NCBI RefSeq assembly: GCF_003855155.1
Contig: NZ_CP034073.1
Span: 1,240,001-1,304,000 of the forward strand
Direction of reading: 5' to 3'
DNA length: 64,000 nt
Source: Shewanella psychromarinicola
GTDB taxonomy: Bacteria > Pseudomonadota > Gammaproteobacteria > Enterobacterales > Shewanellaceae
Position 1 is the stretch's first letter, and the number at the start of each line of letters is the position of its first letter. This document shows positions 26,111 through 35,525 of this stretch, piece after piece. The notes below the pieces were generated by a model. The model had not been told where the DNA came from. It worked only from the letters and a program-made list of their open reading frames with translations, and ran no database searches. The translations under genes were made by a program, and so were the position numbers.

Positions 26111-26803
26111 ATGAGTGAGCGATTGGTAAAGTGTATTTCTGGGCTGTATTTAGGTGACCAAGTGCAAATGCATAACGGAGTTGCCAGTTGTATTAATCAA
26201 AAACATGCCGTTAAGCTTTTGACCGTGCAGTTTGACCGGGTAGTAGGCAATCGTGAGGCCGACCCTAAACATCACGGTGGTCTCGACAGAGTGCTACATC
26301 ATTTTCCGCGTGAACATTATGGCCAATACCGGCGCTGGGATTTAATGCCAACCTTTGGTGATGCACCTTCAATGGGCGAAAACATCAGTACAGTTGGCCT
26401 TAATGAAGCACAGGTTAATATCGGCGACATTGTCCAAATTGGCGATGTTACCTTACAAGTCACTCAGCCTCGCTCGCCTTGTTTTAAACTCAATTTACAG
26501 TTTGGTCAGCCTAAATTTGCCTTAGCCATGCAAGAAAGTCGCATGTGCGGTTGGTTTTATCGGGTGCTGTCTGAAGGCGATATTCGTTCTAGTGATAGTA
26601 TTGTATTGCTGGAGAGGAAAACGGATATTAGCGTGGCTAAAGCCATGCAGATTTATTTTTTAGCTGAATTTGATGCTGCGCAATATCAGCTGCTGCTTGA
26701 ATGTGACGGTTTAGCGCAAAGTTGGGTTAATTCATTGCAGCGCAGACTTGATCAGCAAAGCATAGAAGATTGGGCAATGCGCTTATATGGCAAAGCGAGT
26801 TAG
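26111..26803 (+). CDS. yiiM: MOSC-domain protein YiiM
   Basis: A 230-residue MOSC-domain protein. Marks are DPKHHGGLDRVLHHFPREHY (about residues 55-74), MGENISTVGL and the cysteine ligand in QPRSPCFKLNLQF (about residue 125), which in the family coordinates the molybdenum cofactor. E. coli YiiM protects against N-hydroxylated base analogues such as 6-hydroxylaminopurine. The length and C-terminal extension match YiiM and not the shorter YcbX-type. A molybdoenzyme fits the Moco genes a few kilobases away. Confidence 0.85.
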   Translation: MSERLVKCISGLYLGDQVQMHNGVASCINQKHAVKLLTVQFDRVVGNREADPKHHGGLDRVLHHFPREHYGQYRRWDLMPTFGDAPSMGENISTVGLNEAQVNIGDIVQIGDVTLQVTQPRSPCFKLNLQFGQPKFALAMQESRMCGWFYRVLSEGDIRSSDSIVLLERKTDISVAKAMQIYFLAEFDAAQYQLLLECDGLAQSWVNSLQRRLDQQSIEDWAMRLYGKAS

Positions 26804-26842
26804 AGAATAACAATATAATAAAAAAATGATAAGGAATATCAA

Positions 26843-27202
26843 ATGGCCGAACCGATAAGCGAAGTTAGCAAGCAAGCGAGAGATATGGGTTTATTGATCC
26901 ATGCAGCCAGTTTTGTGGGGTATGTTTTTCCTTTGGGCAGTGTTCTAGGACCTTTAATTGTCTGGTTAATGAAACGTGATGAATTTGAGTTTGCCAACCA
27001 ATGCGGAAAGAATTGTCTTAATTTTAAATTGAGCTTAATGGTTTATGCCCTGGTATCAGCAATATTGATTTTGATTGGCGTGGGAGTATTACTGTTAGCG
27101 GCGTTGGCATTGCTTGATATTATTTGTACCATTATCGCGATGGTGAAAGCTAGCGATGGCATCGCTTACCAATATCCGCTCACGATTCGGTTTCTGAAGT
27201 AA
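26843..27202 (+). CDS. DUF4870 (Tic20-like) membrane protein
   Basis: A 119-residue protein with three to four hydrophobic segments: GLLIHAASFVGYVFPLGSVLGPLIVWL, then FANQCGKNCLNFKLSLMVYAL and a last helix ending in the short YQYPLTIRFLK. This is the DUF4870 pattern (L-x-P-L-I-x-W-x-x-x-K-x-x-x-x-F-x-x-x-H/Q-x-K-E/N). Function unknown. AAGGAATAT precedes the ATG; it follows yiiM by 39 bases and ends at a terminator, so yiiM and this gene may form one unit. Confidence 0.8.
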   Translation: MAEPISEVSKQARDMGLLIHAASFVGYVFPLGSVLGPLIVWLMKRDEFEFANQCGKNCLNFKLSLMVYALVSAILILIGVGVLLLAALALLDIICTIIAMVKASDGIAYQYPLTIRFLK

Positions 27203-27250
27203 CCCGTACTATAAACATAAAGTGATGGCCAATAATCATAAGCTTTAAAA

Positions 27251-27278
27251 ACGCCACTCAAATGAGTGGCGTTTTTTT
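27251..27278. terminator. Bidirectional terminator
   Basis: ACGCCACTCA, AA loop, TGAGTGGCGT with A-run before and T-run after. It separates the convergent DUF4870 and chemotaxis receptor genes. Confidence 0.9.
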
Positions 27279-27297
27279 ATGGCTATTGATTAACGCA

Positions 27298-29217
27298 TTA
27301 CACTTTAAAGCGCGCCACTAGGGTATCAAGACGAGTGGCTAACTGATTCAATGATTTGCTTGCATGCGCAGCCGCATGAGCAGTATCTGCTGTACGTTGA
27401 GTAATATCGTTGATTTCAGTCACATTGCGATTGATGTCTTCAACTACGGTTGATTGTTCTTCTGTCGCGGCAGCAACTTGAATGTTCATATCGCTAATCA
27501 GCGCAATACGTTGACTAATACCACTTAACGAATGACTTGCCTCATCAACAGCTGTAACACCTTCGAGTGAGCGGCTACGAGATTGCTCCATCGCATTAAC
27601 GGCACGACTGGTTTCTGATTGAAGCTTATCAATCATGGTTTGCACTTCGTTGGTCGATGCAGCCGTTCGAGAAGCCAAGTTACGCACTTCATCTGCAACA
27701 ACAGCAAAGCCTCGTCCGGCTTCGCCTGCGCGAGCGGCTTCAATCGCCGCGTTAAGTGCAAGTAAGTTAGTTTGCTCTGATATGGCACGAATAACATCTA
27801 AAATGCTGCCAATTGACTTAGTGTGCGTTGCTAACGACTCAATCACTTCACCGACTTGTTCAACATCTTTAGATAATTGATTAATAGTTGAACGTGCACG
27901 AGTGACCACTTTTTGACCATCAATCGATTCGGTATCAGCATCTCGAGCGGTAACCGCTGCTTGAGCTGCATTGGTCGCAATTTCATTAACCGTAGCACCC
28001 ATTTCGTTAATTGCGGTGACAACCATGATGGTGCGGTCTTTTTGTAATTGGCTATCATCTAACGTTTGATGGGCTTGGTTTGATACATCAACTGCCGATA
28101 AACCTAGCTGCTCGCTGGTTTTGGCTACTTCGACTACCGTATCTTGAATTTTGCTGATAAAACTATTAAAACCACGGGCAAGCTGGGCTATTTCGTCATC
28201 TCCAGTAACAGGGAGTCGTTGGCGTAAATCACCTTCACCTTCACCAATGTTACGAAATAGCTCGGCAATATGGGCAATCGGACGACTGACCGAACCGGCA
28301 ACGACAATCGAAATCGCAATAAACACCGCTGCGATAAGTATTGTCCACAGTAAAATTTGATACGCAGACTCTTGTAGCAAGGCAAAGACTTCCGCTTCAG
28401 GCACTTGAGCAACTAAGTACCAGTCCATTGATTCAATGTAGCTGCTGGCGATCAGCATATTCTGGCCATCGACTTCCGCTTTGACCAAATTAAAGTCTCT
28501 TTGGTTTAACAGCTGGTTAGTATTGGCGTTAGGGTACAAGCTGCTAAGTTTACTCTTACCCACTTTACGCGTGTCTTGATGCAGTTTTACGTCACCCTTG
28601 GCATCCACTAAATAGACAAAACCGCTATCTTCTATTTTAAATGAAGCCAGTAAATTAACCATGTCATCTAATGATTTGGCTAAACTAACAAGCCCACGAC
28701 CATTGGGTTGTTGGTAACTAATAAATAGTTTTACTTCACCATTGGCTTCGGTAAAGATACTCAGCATTCGCTCTTGTTTGCTATCACGGTAATCAAAAAA
28801 CCAGCTGTCTTGCTCTGGGGTTAACACGCGTAAAAACCCGTCTTGGGTATAATAGGCTGCACTTTCACGATCGGCATAAGACGCTTGAGCCAAGCCGAAT
28901 TGATCTTTTACGTCATTAAGTTGTGCAATCACGAGACTTTCTTGGTCTGCTGGACGACCATTTTCAAGCCATCCAAGTAACATTCGGCTATTAGCGAGTT
29001 GTTCCGAAGCATTTATTAAACCACTAATTTCGAGGTCGACTTGATTGCGGATTTGCATAAGCAAGCTCGGCATTTCTGAGTTTAACATGCGCTGTTCGAC
29101 GATTTGTTTTGCACTTCGTTGGCTCAGCAGTCCGACTAACATCGTCGACAGCAGTACAGCGAACGTTACCGTAAGCAAGATTTTTTGCTTAATGGTAAGG
29201 GTATTAAATGTATTCAT
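27298..29217 (-). CDS. Methyl-accepting chemotaxis protein with Cache sensor
   Basis: A 639-residue receptor. A membrane helix near residues 10-30 is followed by a periplasmic dCache-type sensor (about 35-275, with [17 protein letters not shown]), a second helix near 280-305, a HAMP linker ([22 protein letters not shown]) and the cytoplasmic signalling domain whose hairpin tip reads [19 protein letters not shown]. It would pass ligand signals to CheA/CheW and bias flagellar rotation. Cache sensors often bind amino or organic acids; the ligand here is unknown. Single gene with terminators on both sides. Confidence 0.9.
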   Translation of the reverse strand: MNTFNTLTIKQKILLTVTFAVLLSTMLVGLLSQRSAKQIVEQRMLNSEMPSLLMQIRNQVDLEISGLINASEQLANSRMLLGWLENGRPADQESLVIAQLNDVKDQFGLAQASYADRESAAYYTQDGFLRVLTPEQDSWFFDYRDSKQERMLSIFTEANGEVKLFISYQQPNGRGLVSLAKSLDDMVNLLASFKIEDSGFVYLVDAKGDVKLHQDTRKVGKSKLSSLYPNANTNQLLNQRDFNLVKAEVDGQNMLIASSYIESMDWYLVAQVPEAEVFALLQESAYQILLWTILIAAVFIAISIVVAGSVSRPIAHIAELFRNIGEGEGDLRQRLPVTGDDEIAQLARGFNSFISKIQDTVVEVAKTSEQLGLSAVDVSNQAHQTLDDSQLQKDRTIMVVTAINEMGATVNEIATNAAQAAVTARDADTESIDGQKVVTRARSTINQLSKDVEQVGEVIESLATHTKSIGSILDVIRAISEQTNLLALNAAIEAARAGEAGRGFAVVADEVRNLASRTAASTNEVQTMIDKLQSETSRAVNAMEQSRSRSLEGVTAVDEASHSLSGISQRIALISDMNIQVAAATEEQSTVVEDINRNVTEINDITQRTADTAHAAAHASKSLNQLATRLDTLVARFKV

Positions 29218-29562
29218 CTACAACAGCCTCTTGGGAGTATCTTTATGATATATGGGAATATTATGGCAATAAATTGATAGTTATTTTGTCAGCAAACGCA
29301 TTGAGTCATTTCAGCGTTAAATAATAAAGGCATATTAAACTGTCGATGTATCGATAATAGTACTGAGTTCACATGCAACAGGCTCGCAATTAGCTGCGTG
29401 AATCAGTCTTGATATCAGCATAACGTTTAAGTTTGAAATAACCGGCTTTACGCCAAGTCGATTTCACTGCGTTAACTTATTTCTCTATTTGAGTACGGAA
29501 ACAAAATAGTCTTTTTGTGTAGGTTGTTCTGATTTTATGTGGCGCATGATAGTCGATAAAAC

Positions 29563-29598
29563 AAAAAAAACGCACTACTATTTTGTGTGCGTTTTTTT
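29563..29598. terminator. Bidirectional hairpin with A- and T-runs, within a 412-bp gap
   Basis: AAAAAAAACGCAC ... GTGCGTTTTTTT forms a short stem with an 11-base loop, just downstream of the ETF-QO gene end, so it probably ends that transcript. The rest of the gap 29218-29629 shows no gene and would contain the chemotaxis receptor promoter. Confidence 0.7.
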
Positions 29599-29629
29599 GA
29601 CGGTGCCAATAATTTAGCTATTGGTTAAC

Positions 29630-31279
29630 TTACATATTGGGATAGTTTGGCCCGCCGCCGCCTTCTGGTGTAACCCAAGTAATATTTTGGCTCGGGTCTT
29701 TAATGTCACAGGTTTTACAATGAATACAATTTTGAGCGTTAATGACAAACTTTTTGTCACCGGCTTCTTCAACGACTTCATAAACACCTGCCGGACAATA
29801 ACGTTGTGCGGGTTCATCAAATTTGGCTAAATTGACCGAAATAGGGATGCTTTTGTCTTTTAGATGTAAATGACACGGCTGATTTTCTTCGTGATAAGTG
29901 CTCGACATATACACTGACGATAACTTATCAAAGCTCAATTTCCCGTCAGGTTTAGGGTAATCAATTTTGGTGTAATCGCTGGCCAATCCCATTGTGGCAT
30001 AGTCTGGCGTCGTGTCTCTAAAGGTCACTGGAAACTTGCCGCCAAACCAATTTTGGTCGATATAGTTAAAAGCGCCACCCAGTAGAGTACCAAACTTGTG
30101 TAATGCGGGACCAAAATTACGCGATTGGTATAGTTCTTCGTGAAGCCAGCTCTCTTCAAAACGTTGTTGGAAGCAATCTAGATCTTTACCACCTTCTAAA
30201 CCTGCAATTAAGCCTTCACCTAAGGTTTTAGCCGCGATAATACCGCTTTTAATTGCAGTATGGGTGCCCTTAATTTTGGCAAAGTTAAGCGTGCCAGCAT
30301 TACAGCCAATAATTAACCCACCTGGGAAACTCATTTTAGGCAATGAATTTAAACCGCCTTTGGCAATGGCCCTTGCACCATAGGATAAGCGCTCACCACC
30401 CGTTAATGCTTTGGCAATAACGGGATGAGTTTTATAGCGTTGAAATTCATCAAATGGACTGAGATGAGGATTTTTATAATTCAAATCGATTATCAACCCG
30501 ACAGCGACTTGGTTGTCTTCCATGTGATAGAGAAATCCACCTCCTGATGAGCCATTCACCAGTGGCCAACCGCCAGTGTGAACCACTTTACCCGGTTGAT
30601 GTTGCTCGGCAGGGACCTTCCAAATTTCTTTAAAGCCTAAGCCATAGTGCTGCGGCGTTTTGCCATTGTCTAAATGATATTTTTGGATCAATTGTTTACC
30701 CAAATGACCACGACAGCCTTCTGAAAAAACGGTGTATTTGGCATGTAATTCCATACCTGGCATATAGCTGTCTTTAGGTTGACCGTCTTCACCGACGCCC
30801 ATATCACCGATTAAAATACCTTTAACACTGTTATCTGCATTAAATAGCAATTCACTGGCGGCAAACCCTGGGAAAATCTCTACGCCCATGGTCTCTGCTC
30901 TGTTGGCTAACCAACGGGCTAAGTTAGCAACACTAATAATGTAATTACCATCATTGTGCATTGTTTTAGGCACTAAGCTATTTGGTATTAAGCGTGATTG
31001 CGTTTCTGAATTAAGCAAATAGATTTCGTCATGTGTGACTTTGGTGTTTAGCGGGATATCTGAGTCACGCCAATCATTAAACAATTCGTCTAGTACATCG
31101 GGTTCAAATACTGCACCCGATAAAATATGTGCGCCAACCTCAGAGCCTTTTTCTACCACGCAAACGGTGATTTCTTTATCGGCATCTTTAGATATTTGCA
31201 TTAAACGACAAGCAGTTGCTAAACCCGCAGGGCCTGCACCGACAATTACTACGTCGAACTCCATTGACTCGCGTTCCAT
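29630..31279 (-). CDS. Electron transfer flavoprotein-ubiquinone oxidoreductase
   Basis: A 549-residue membrane-associated FAD and 4Fe-4S enzyme. The FAD Rossmann motif VVIVGAGPAGLATACRL is at residues 9-25 and a conserved SGAVFEP follows. The C-terminal cluster ligands are in VINAQNCIHCKTCDIKDP (about residues 515-530), close to the end NITWVTPEGGGGPNY. It passes electrons from ETF, fed by fatty-acid and amino-acid acyl-CoA dehydrogenases, to the quinone pool. AAAGGTGAG precedes the start. A PsrA-like palindrome lies about 60 bases upstream. Confidence 0.95.
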   Translation of the reverse strand: MERESMEFDVVIVGAGPAGLATACRLMQISKDADKEITVCVVEKGSEVGAHILSGAVFEPDVLDELFNDWRDSDIPLNTKVTHDEIYLLNSETQSRLIPNSLVPKTMHNDGNYIISVANLARWLANRAETMGVEIFPGFAASELLFNADNSVKGILIGDMGVGEDGQPKDSYMPGMELHAKYTVFSEGCRGHLGKQLIQKYHLDNGKTPQHYGLGFKEIWKVPAEQHQPGKVVHTGGWPLVNGSSGGGFLYHMEDNQVAVGLIIDLNYKNPHLSPFDEFQRYKTHPVIAKALTGGERLSYGARAIAKGGLNSLPKMSFPGGLIIGCNAGTLNFAKIKGTHTAIKSGIIAAKTLGEGLIAGLEGGKDLDCFQQRFEESWLHEELYQSRNFGPALHKFGTLLGGAFNYIDQNWFGGKFPVTFRDTTPDYATMGLASDYTKIDYPKPDGKLSFDKLSSVYMSSTYHEENQPCHLHLKDKSIPISVNLAKFDEPAQRYCPAGVYEVVEEAGDKKFVINAQNCIHCKTCDIKDPSQNITWVTPEGGGGPNYPNM

Positions 31280-31339
31280 GTTCTCACCTTTCCAAGTTTC
31301 CCGTTCATCGCGGGTTTATTGTTTTTATATAATGATAAG

Positions 31340-31353
31340 TAAACGATCGTTTG
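31340..31353. promoter_or_regulatory. PsrA-like operator upstream of ETF-QO gene
   Basis: TAAACGATCGTTTG contains the perfect palindrome AAACGATCGTTT, which fits the published Pseudomonas PsrA pattern (G/C)AAAC-N2-4-GTTT(G/C) except at the first base. PsrA is a TetR-type repressor of fatty-acid oxidation that controls etf genes in gammaproteobacteria. Its place in the promoter region of the ETF-QO gene makes this a plausible target; not proven. Confidence 0.5.
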
Positions 31354-31507
31354 TTCTTTACTCACTTTACCGCAAAATTTGCTTTTGTCACAGTAGCAAA
31401 CACAATCTTGTCAGCGTGAGTCGAGTCACAAAAAAATAACCCTATAGTCTTTTAAATTAAGATATTCACCTAAAGGGGTATTTGTGAAACCGCAATTAGG
31501 CCTATAA

Positions 31508-31626
31508 TTGGATCTGACGGTTCTCCGAGCTTTTTGCCCTACGTCAATGATATGGGCAGTTAGCCGTGGTAATTTTGCCACCGGGGTGAGTAAAGAAATG
31601 CACTCACCTCCCACACTTGGAAAGGT
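31508..31626 (+). ncRNA. Moco RNA-type riboswitch leader of moaA
   Basis: The ~120 bases before moaA carry the conserved blocks I associate with the Moco RNA motif: GGTTCTCCGAGC, GGGCAGTTAGCCGTGG, GCCACCGGGG, a stem GTGAGT ... ACTCAC around TAAAGAAATG, and CTCCCAC ... TTGGAAAGG running into the ribosome site. Moco RNAs upstream of moaA in gammaproteobacteria reduce expression when molybdenum cofactor is plentiful. The ribosome site lies inside or next to the last conserved piece, so control of translation start is likely. Confidence 0.8.
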
Positions 31627-31630
31627 TAAC

Positions 31631-32611
31631 ATGTCCCAATTACAAGACAGCTTTGGTCGAAGATTTCACTATTTGCGGATGTCAGTTACTGATGTTTGTA
31701 ATTTCAAATGTTCTTATTGTTTGCCCGATGGGTATAAACCCGATGGCAAGCCTAGCTTTTTAACGCTTAATGAGATTGAAAATCTCGTTGCAGGCTTTGG
31801 AGAGGTCGGCACTCAAAAAGTTCGAATCACCGGTGGTGAGCCCACTCTGCGCAAAGACTTCACAGATATTGTGCGGATCGTTGCCGCAAATCCTAATATT
31901 AATACCGTAGCAATGACCACCAATGGTTATCGTTTACAGCAACATGCTAAAGAATGGTATGACGCTGGTTTACGGCGTATTAATATCTCTGTTGATAGCC
32001 TAGATCCTAAAATGTTTTATCAAATTACCGGCGAAAACAAATTCGACCAAGTGATGCGGGGTATTGATGCCGCACTTGAGGCGGGGTTTGAGCGGGTTAA
32101 AGTCAATGCCGTGTTACTTAAAGGCTTAAACGATAGAGATTTACCACGTTTTTTGCAGTGGATTAAACATACACCTATCGATTTACGTTTTATTGAGTTA
32201 ATGGAGACGGGTTTAGGTCACGATTATTTTAACGCGCATCATCTAGCTGGTGTGGACATAAAAAAACAACTTGAGCAACAAGGCTGGTTATATGATCTGC
32301 CAAGTGTTGATGATGGTCCTGCGCAAAACTTCAGTCATGCAGATTACCAAGGTCGTATTGGGCTAATTATGCCTTACGCTAAGAATTTCTGTGCCAGCTG
32401 TAACCGCTTACGTGTGTCTGCAAAAGGTAAATTACATTTATGTTTGTTTACTGAAAATGGCGTCGATTTGCGTGATTTATTGCAAAATCCTTCGCAGCAA
32501 GATGAATTAATAAGTCGTTTACACGGTCAATTAGCCCAGAAAAAAGAAACCCATTATTTACATCAAGGTATTACCGGTGTGACTCAGCACCTTGCTTCTA
32601 TTGGTGGTTAA
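31631..32611 (+). CDS. moaA: GTP 3',8-cyclase MoaA
   Basis: 326 residues, E. coli MoaA has 329. The radical SAM cluster is in VTDVCNFKCSYCLPDGY (about residues 20-36), followed by RITGGEPTLRKDF; the C-terminal second 4Fe-4S ligands are in FCASCNRLRVSAKGKLHLCLF (split Cys-x2-Cys-x13-Cys, about residues 255-272), and the protein ends with the functional GG. It converts GTP to 3',8-cyclo-7,8-dihydro-GTP, the first step of molybdenum cofactor synthesis, with MoaC. The start at 31631 follows GGAAAGG. First gene of the moa-mod operon. Confidence 0.97.
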   Translation: MSQLQDSFGRRFHYLRMSVTDVCNFKCSYCLPDGYKPDGKPSFLTLNEIENLVAGFGEVGTQKVRITGGEPTLRKDFTDIVRIVAANPNINTVAMTTNGYRLQQHAKEWYDAGLRRINISVDSLDPKMFYQITGENKFDQVMRGIDAALEAGFERVKVNAVLLKGLNDRDLPRFLQWIKHTPIDLRFIELMETGLGHDYFNAHHLAGVDIKKQLEQQGWLYDLPSVDDGPAQNFSHADYQGRIGLIMPYAKNFCASCNRLRVSAKGKLHLCLFTENGVDLRDLLQNPSQQDELISRLHGQLAQKKETHYLHQGITGVTQHLASIGG

Positions 32612-32697
32612 GCGGTTATTGAGCTAAACAAACGGATGACACACAATATAGTGGTCCTCAGTCGATAGAGATTGAATTTGATTAAGGCAATTACAGT

Positions 32698-33174
32698 ATG
32701 AGCAATCGTTTTACCCATATTAACGCCGATGGCAATGCCCATATGGTCGATGTGACTGAAAAAGCGGTCACTGAGCGTGAAGCCCGCGCTGAAGCCTTTA
32801 TTGATATGGCTCCTGAGACTTTAGCCATGATCATGAATGGCAGTCATCACAAAGGTGATGTGTTTGCGACCGCACGTATTGCCGGGATTCAAGCGGCTAA
32901 AAAAACGGCTGATTTGATCCCATTATGTCATCCCTTGATGCTGACTAAGGTGGAAGTTGAGCTTGAAGCTCAGCCTGAGAATAACCGCGTGCGCATTACC
33001 AGTTTGTGTAAATTGTCAGGCAAAACCGGTGTCGAAATGGAAGCGTTAACGGCGGCATGTGTCGCCGCATTAACCATTTACGACATGTGTAAGGCGGTAC
33101 AAAAAGACATGATTATTTCTCAAGTTAGGTTACTGGAAAAACGCGGCGGTAAATCAGGCCATTTCCAAGCTTAA
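32698..33174 (+). CDS. moaC: Cyclic pyranopterin monophosphate synthase MoaC
   Basis: 158 residues, near the E. coli length of 161. Conserved are [15 protein letters not shown], the catalytic [16 protein letters not shown] (about residue 71) and the [20 protein letters not shown] segment. It rearranges the MoaA product into cyclic pyranopterin monophosphate. It lies 86 bases after moaA on the same strand, in the usual moa order, without moaB between. Confidence 0.97.
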   Translation: MSNRFTHINADGNAHMVDVTEKAVTEREARAEAFIDMAPETLAMIMNGSHHKGDVFATARIAGIQAAKKTADLIPLCHPLMLTKVEVELEAQPENNRVRITSLCKLSGKTGVEMEALTAACVAALTIYDMCKAVQKDMIISQVRLLEKRGGKSGHFQA

Positions 33175-33238
33175 TCGGTCAATGATTACTCGGGTAAACC
33201 TCGATAGATGTTATGAATAAAGACAGTGAGAAACCACT

Positions 33239-33487
33239 ATGATCCAAGTGTTATTTTTTGCGCAAATTCGTGAGTTATTAGGCAGCGCTAAAGTTGAGCA
33301 TACTGCCGAGAATATTGATACCGCTGAAGCGTTACGTGCAGCGCTTGCCGCCACTGATGACAAGTGGGCCAAAGTGTTGGCATCAGACAAATTACTGGTG
33401 GCAATTAATCAAACCATGAGTCAGTGGGATTCACCGGTTAAAGACGGCGATGAAGTGGCCTTTTTCCCTCCGGTTACAGGGGGATAA
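33239..33487 (+). CDS. moaD: Molybdopterin synthase sulfur carrier MoaD
   Basis: 82 residues with a ubiquitin-like fold and the essential C-terminal VTGG, whose last glycine is adenylated by MoeB and then carries a thiocarboxylate. It supplies sulfur to MoaE for dithiolene formation. It ends one base before the moaE start, so they are translationally coupled. Confidence 0.95.
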   Translation: MIQVLFFAQIRELLGSAKVEHTAENIDTAEALRAALAATDDKWAKVLASDKLLVAINQTMSQWDSPVKDGDEVAFFPPVTGG

Positions 33488-33488
33488 T

Positions 33489-33959
33489 ATGGAACAGTGT
33501 AATCCTCAAATTAATGTGCGTGTTCACACTGAAGATTTTTGTGTCGCCGATGAGTATGGGTTACTTGCCTGCAATAATCAGGACGGCGCCGTGGTCAATT
33601 TTGTCGGTAAAGTACGTGACTTTAATGATGGCAGTGCCGTAACCGATTTAACCCTAGAGCATTATCCTGGGATGACCGAGTCGGTATTAATGCAAATTAG
33701 CCAACAAGCTTGCGATCGTTGGCCATTAAGCAAAGTGACAATTATTCATCGAGTTGGTACTCTGGTGCTTGGCGAACAAATCGTGTTTATCGGTGTGACC
33801 AGTGCTCATCGTAAAGCGGCATTTGCAGCTTGCGAGTTTTTAATTGATTTTTTAAAGACCAAAGCGCCTTTTTGGAAGCTTGAAGCCGGTGATACTGGTC
33901 GTAAGTGGGTTGAGGCGCATGATAGCGATCAGCAAGCCGCTAAAATGTGGCAAAAGTAG
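33489..33959 (+). CDS. moaE: Molybdopterin synthase catalytic subunit MoaE
   Basis: 156 residues. Characteristic stretches are VNFVGKVRDFNDGSAVTDL (about residue 38), TLEHYPGM, IIHRVGTLVLGEQIVFIGV and the active-site Lys region LIDFLKTKAPFWKLE (about residue 122). It converts cyclic pyranopterin monophosphate to molybdopterin together with MoaD. The start at 33489 directly after the moaD stop is preferred over an upstream frame overlapping moaD. Confidence 0.95.
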   Translation: MEQCNPQINVRVHTEDFCVADEYGLLACNNQDGAVVNFVGKVRDFNDGSAVTDLTLEHYPGMTESVLMQISQQACDRWPLSKVTIIHRVGTLVLGEQIVFIGVTSAHRKAAFAACEFLIDFLKTKAPFWKLEAGDTGRKWVEAHDSDQQAAKMWQK

Positions 33960-33999
33960 TATTTCCATATTACTGGTACATAGCAAGGATAAGCCCTCA

Positions 34000-34845
34000 A
34001 TGTCTTTCATTAACACCATTACTCAGATTTTTTATCGGCTTTTGCAGCGGCTTCATACCAGTGGTATCGCGGCGTTGCTCGCGATATTACTGGTGGGATT
34101 CAGTTCAGTATGCGTGGCCAATGATGCCCCCGCCATTGCCGCCGCGGCCAATATTCAGTTTGCTGTAGACGAGATCGCGATACGTTTTCAACAGAAAACG
34201 GGGTTGGCTGTGCGGGTAAGTTATGGGTCATCGGGTAATTTTGTCACTCAAATTCAGCATGGTGCACCGTTTGAAATGATGCTCAGTGCTGATGAGAGTT
34301 ATATTGATAAGTTACATCAAGCGGGTTATACCCAAGATAGTGGGGTTATTTATGCTATTGGTCGACTTGCCCTTGCTGCACCGAAGAAATCGCCGTTAAT
34401 TTTGGACGCTAATTTAGTTGGGCTAAGGCAATTAATCGATGATGGAAAATTGTCTCGTTTTGCGATAGCCAATCCCGATCATGCCCCCTATGGTGAGCGC
34501 GCGCGCGAAGTGCTCAAAACAAAAGGCTTATGGGATATGTTGCAGCCCACCCTGATTTTAGGCGAGAATGCTGCACAAGCCACCCAATTTACCATTAGTG
34601 GCTCCACTCAAGGCGGAATAGTGCCGTTATCCTTGGTGCTAACGCCTGCGTTTGCTAAGCGCGGAAACTATGTTGTTATCCCTGATTCGTTATATCAACC
34701 TCTCAATCAACAGATGGCATTAATGCCTAATGCATCTGAAACTACCGAGCGATTTTATCAATACATGCAATCAGCTGAGGCGCAGGAAGTGTTAACTCAA
34801 TTTGGGTTTAATTTACCGCAACCTACTGTTAAGAAGGGTGCTTAA
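34000..34845 (+). CDS. modA: Molybdate-binding periplasmic protein ModA
   Basis: 281 residues with a long N-terminal signal region (hydrophobic AALLAILLVGFSSVCVA, residues about 26-42). The mature domain is a type II periplasmic binding fold: AAAANIQFAVDEIAIRF, the oxyanion-binding SYGSSGNFVTQIQHGAP (Ser residues contact molybdate) and a C-terminal SAEAQEVLTQFGF. Captures molybdate for ModBC. Its stop codon overlaps the modB start (TAATG). Joining uptake and cofactor synthesis in one operon makes functional sense. Confidence 0.93.
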   Translation: MSFINTITQIFYRLLQRLHTSGIAALLAILLVGFSSVCVANDAPAIAAAANIQFAVDEIAIRFQQKTGLAVRVSYGSSGNFVTQIQHGAPFEMMLSADESYIDKLHQAGYTQDSGVIYAIGRLALAAPKKSPLILDANLVGLRQLIDDGKLSRFAIANPDHAPYGERAREVLKTKGLWDMLQPTLILGENAAQATQFTISGSTQGGIVPLSLVLTPAFAKRGNYVVIPDSLYQPLNQQMALMPNASETTERFYQYMQSAEAQEVLTQFGFNLPQPTVKKGA

Positions 34846-35525
34846 TGGATTGGCAAGCTCTGTGGCTGTCGGTCAAACTGAGTTGTTTTACCGTAATATT
34901 ATTAATTCCGTTGGCCATTATGGTTGGACGATGGTTGGCGTACCGGCAGTTTAAGGGTAAGTCATGGCTTGAGGCTTTGATCATGGTGCCGTTAGTGTTG
35001 CCGCCGACGGTTATTGGCTATTACTTGCTGGTAGGGTTAGGTAATCAGAGCGTGATTGGCCAATGGGTTGAACAATTAACGGGCCAGCAGCTGGTGTTTC
35101 ATTTTTCAGGCTTAGTGATCGCTTCTATCATCGTCAATATCCCTTTTGCGGTTCAACCTATTCAACGTGCTTTTGAAACCATTCCCATTGATATTCGTGA
35201 TGCTGCGGCCTGCTGTGGCATGAGTCGATTACGTATTTTTCTTCGAGTCGAATTACCTATGATATGGCCTGGAGTATTAACCGCAGTGGTGCTGTGTTTT
35301 TCTCATGTACTAGGCGAGTTTGGTGTGGTGTTAATGCTGGGCGGTAATATTGCCGGTGAAACCAAAACGATCTCGATAGCAATTTATGACAGTGTGCAGG
35401 CATTTGATTTTGATTCCGCAGGAATGATGTCTTTGGTATTACTCTTGTTTGCAGTGAGTGCTTTAGCGCTGACTACGAGTATGTCGAAGCGTTTAGGAGG
35501 GCATTATGGTGCCTCGCAGCGCTGA
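34845..35525 (+). CDS. modB: Molybdate ABC transporter permease ModB
   Basis: 226 residues with five to six membrane helices. The cytoplasmic EAA loop reads DAAACCGMSRLRIFLRVELP (about residues 118-137), which docks to ModC. N-terminal LVLPPTVIGYYLLV is typical of ModB. Forms the inner-membrane channel for molybdate. It overlaps modC by 20 bases. Confidence 0.95.
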   Translation: MDWQALWLSVKLSCFTVILLIPLAIMVGRWLAYRQFKGKSWLEALIMVPLVLPPTVIGYYLLVGLGNQSVIGQWVEQLTGQQLVFHFSGLVIASIIVNIPFAVQPIQRAFETIPIDIRDAAACCGMSRLRIFLRVELPMIWPGVLTAVVLCFSHVLGEFGVVLMLGGNIAGETKTISIAIYDSVQAFDFDSAGMMSLVLLLFAVSALALTTSMSKRLGGHYGASQR

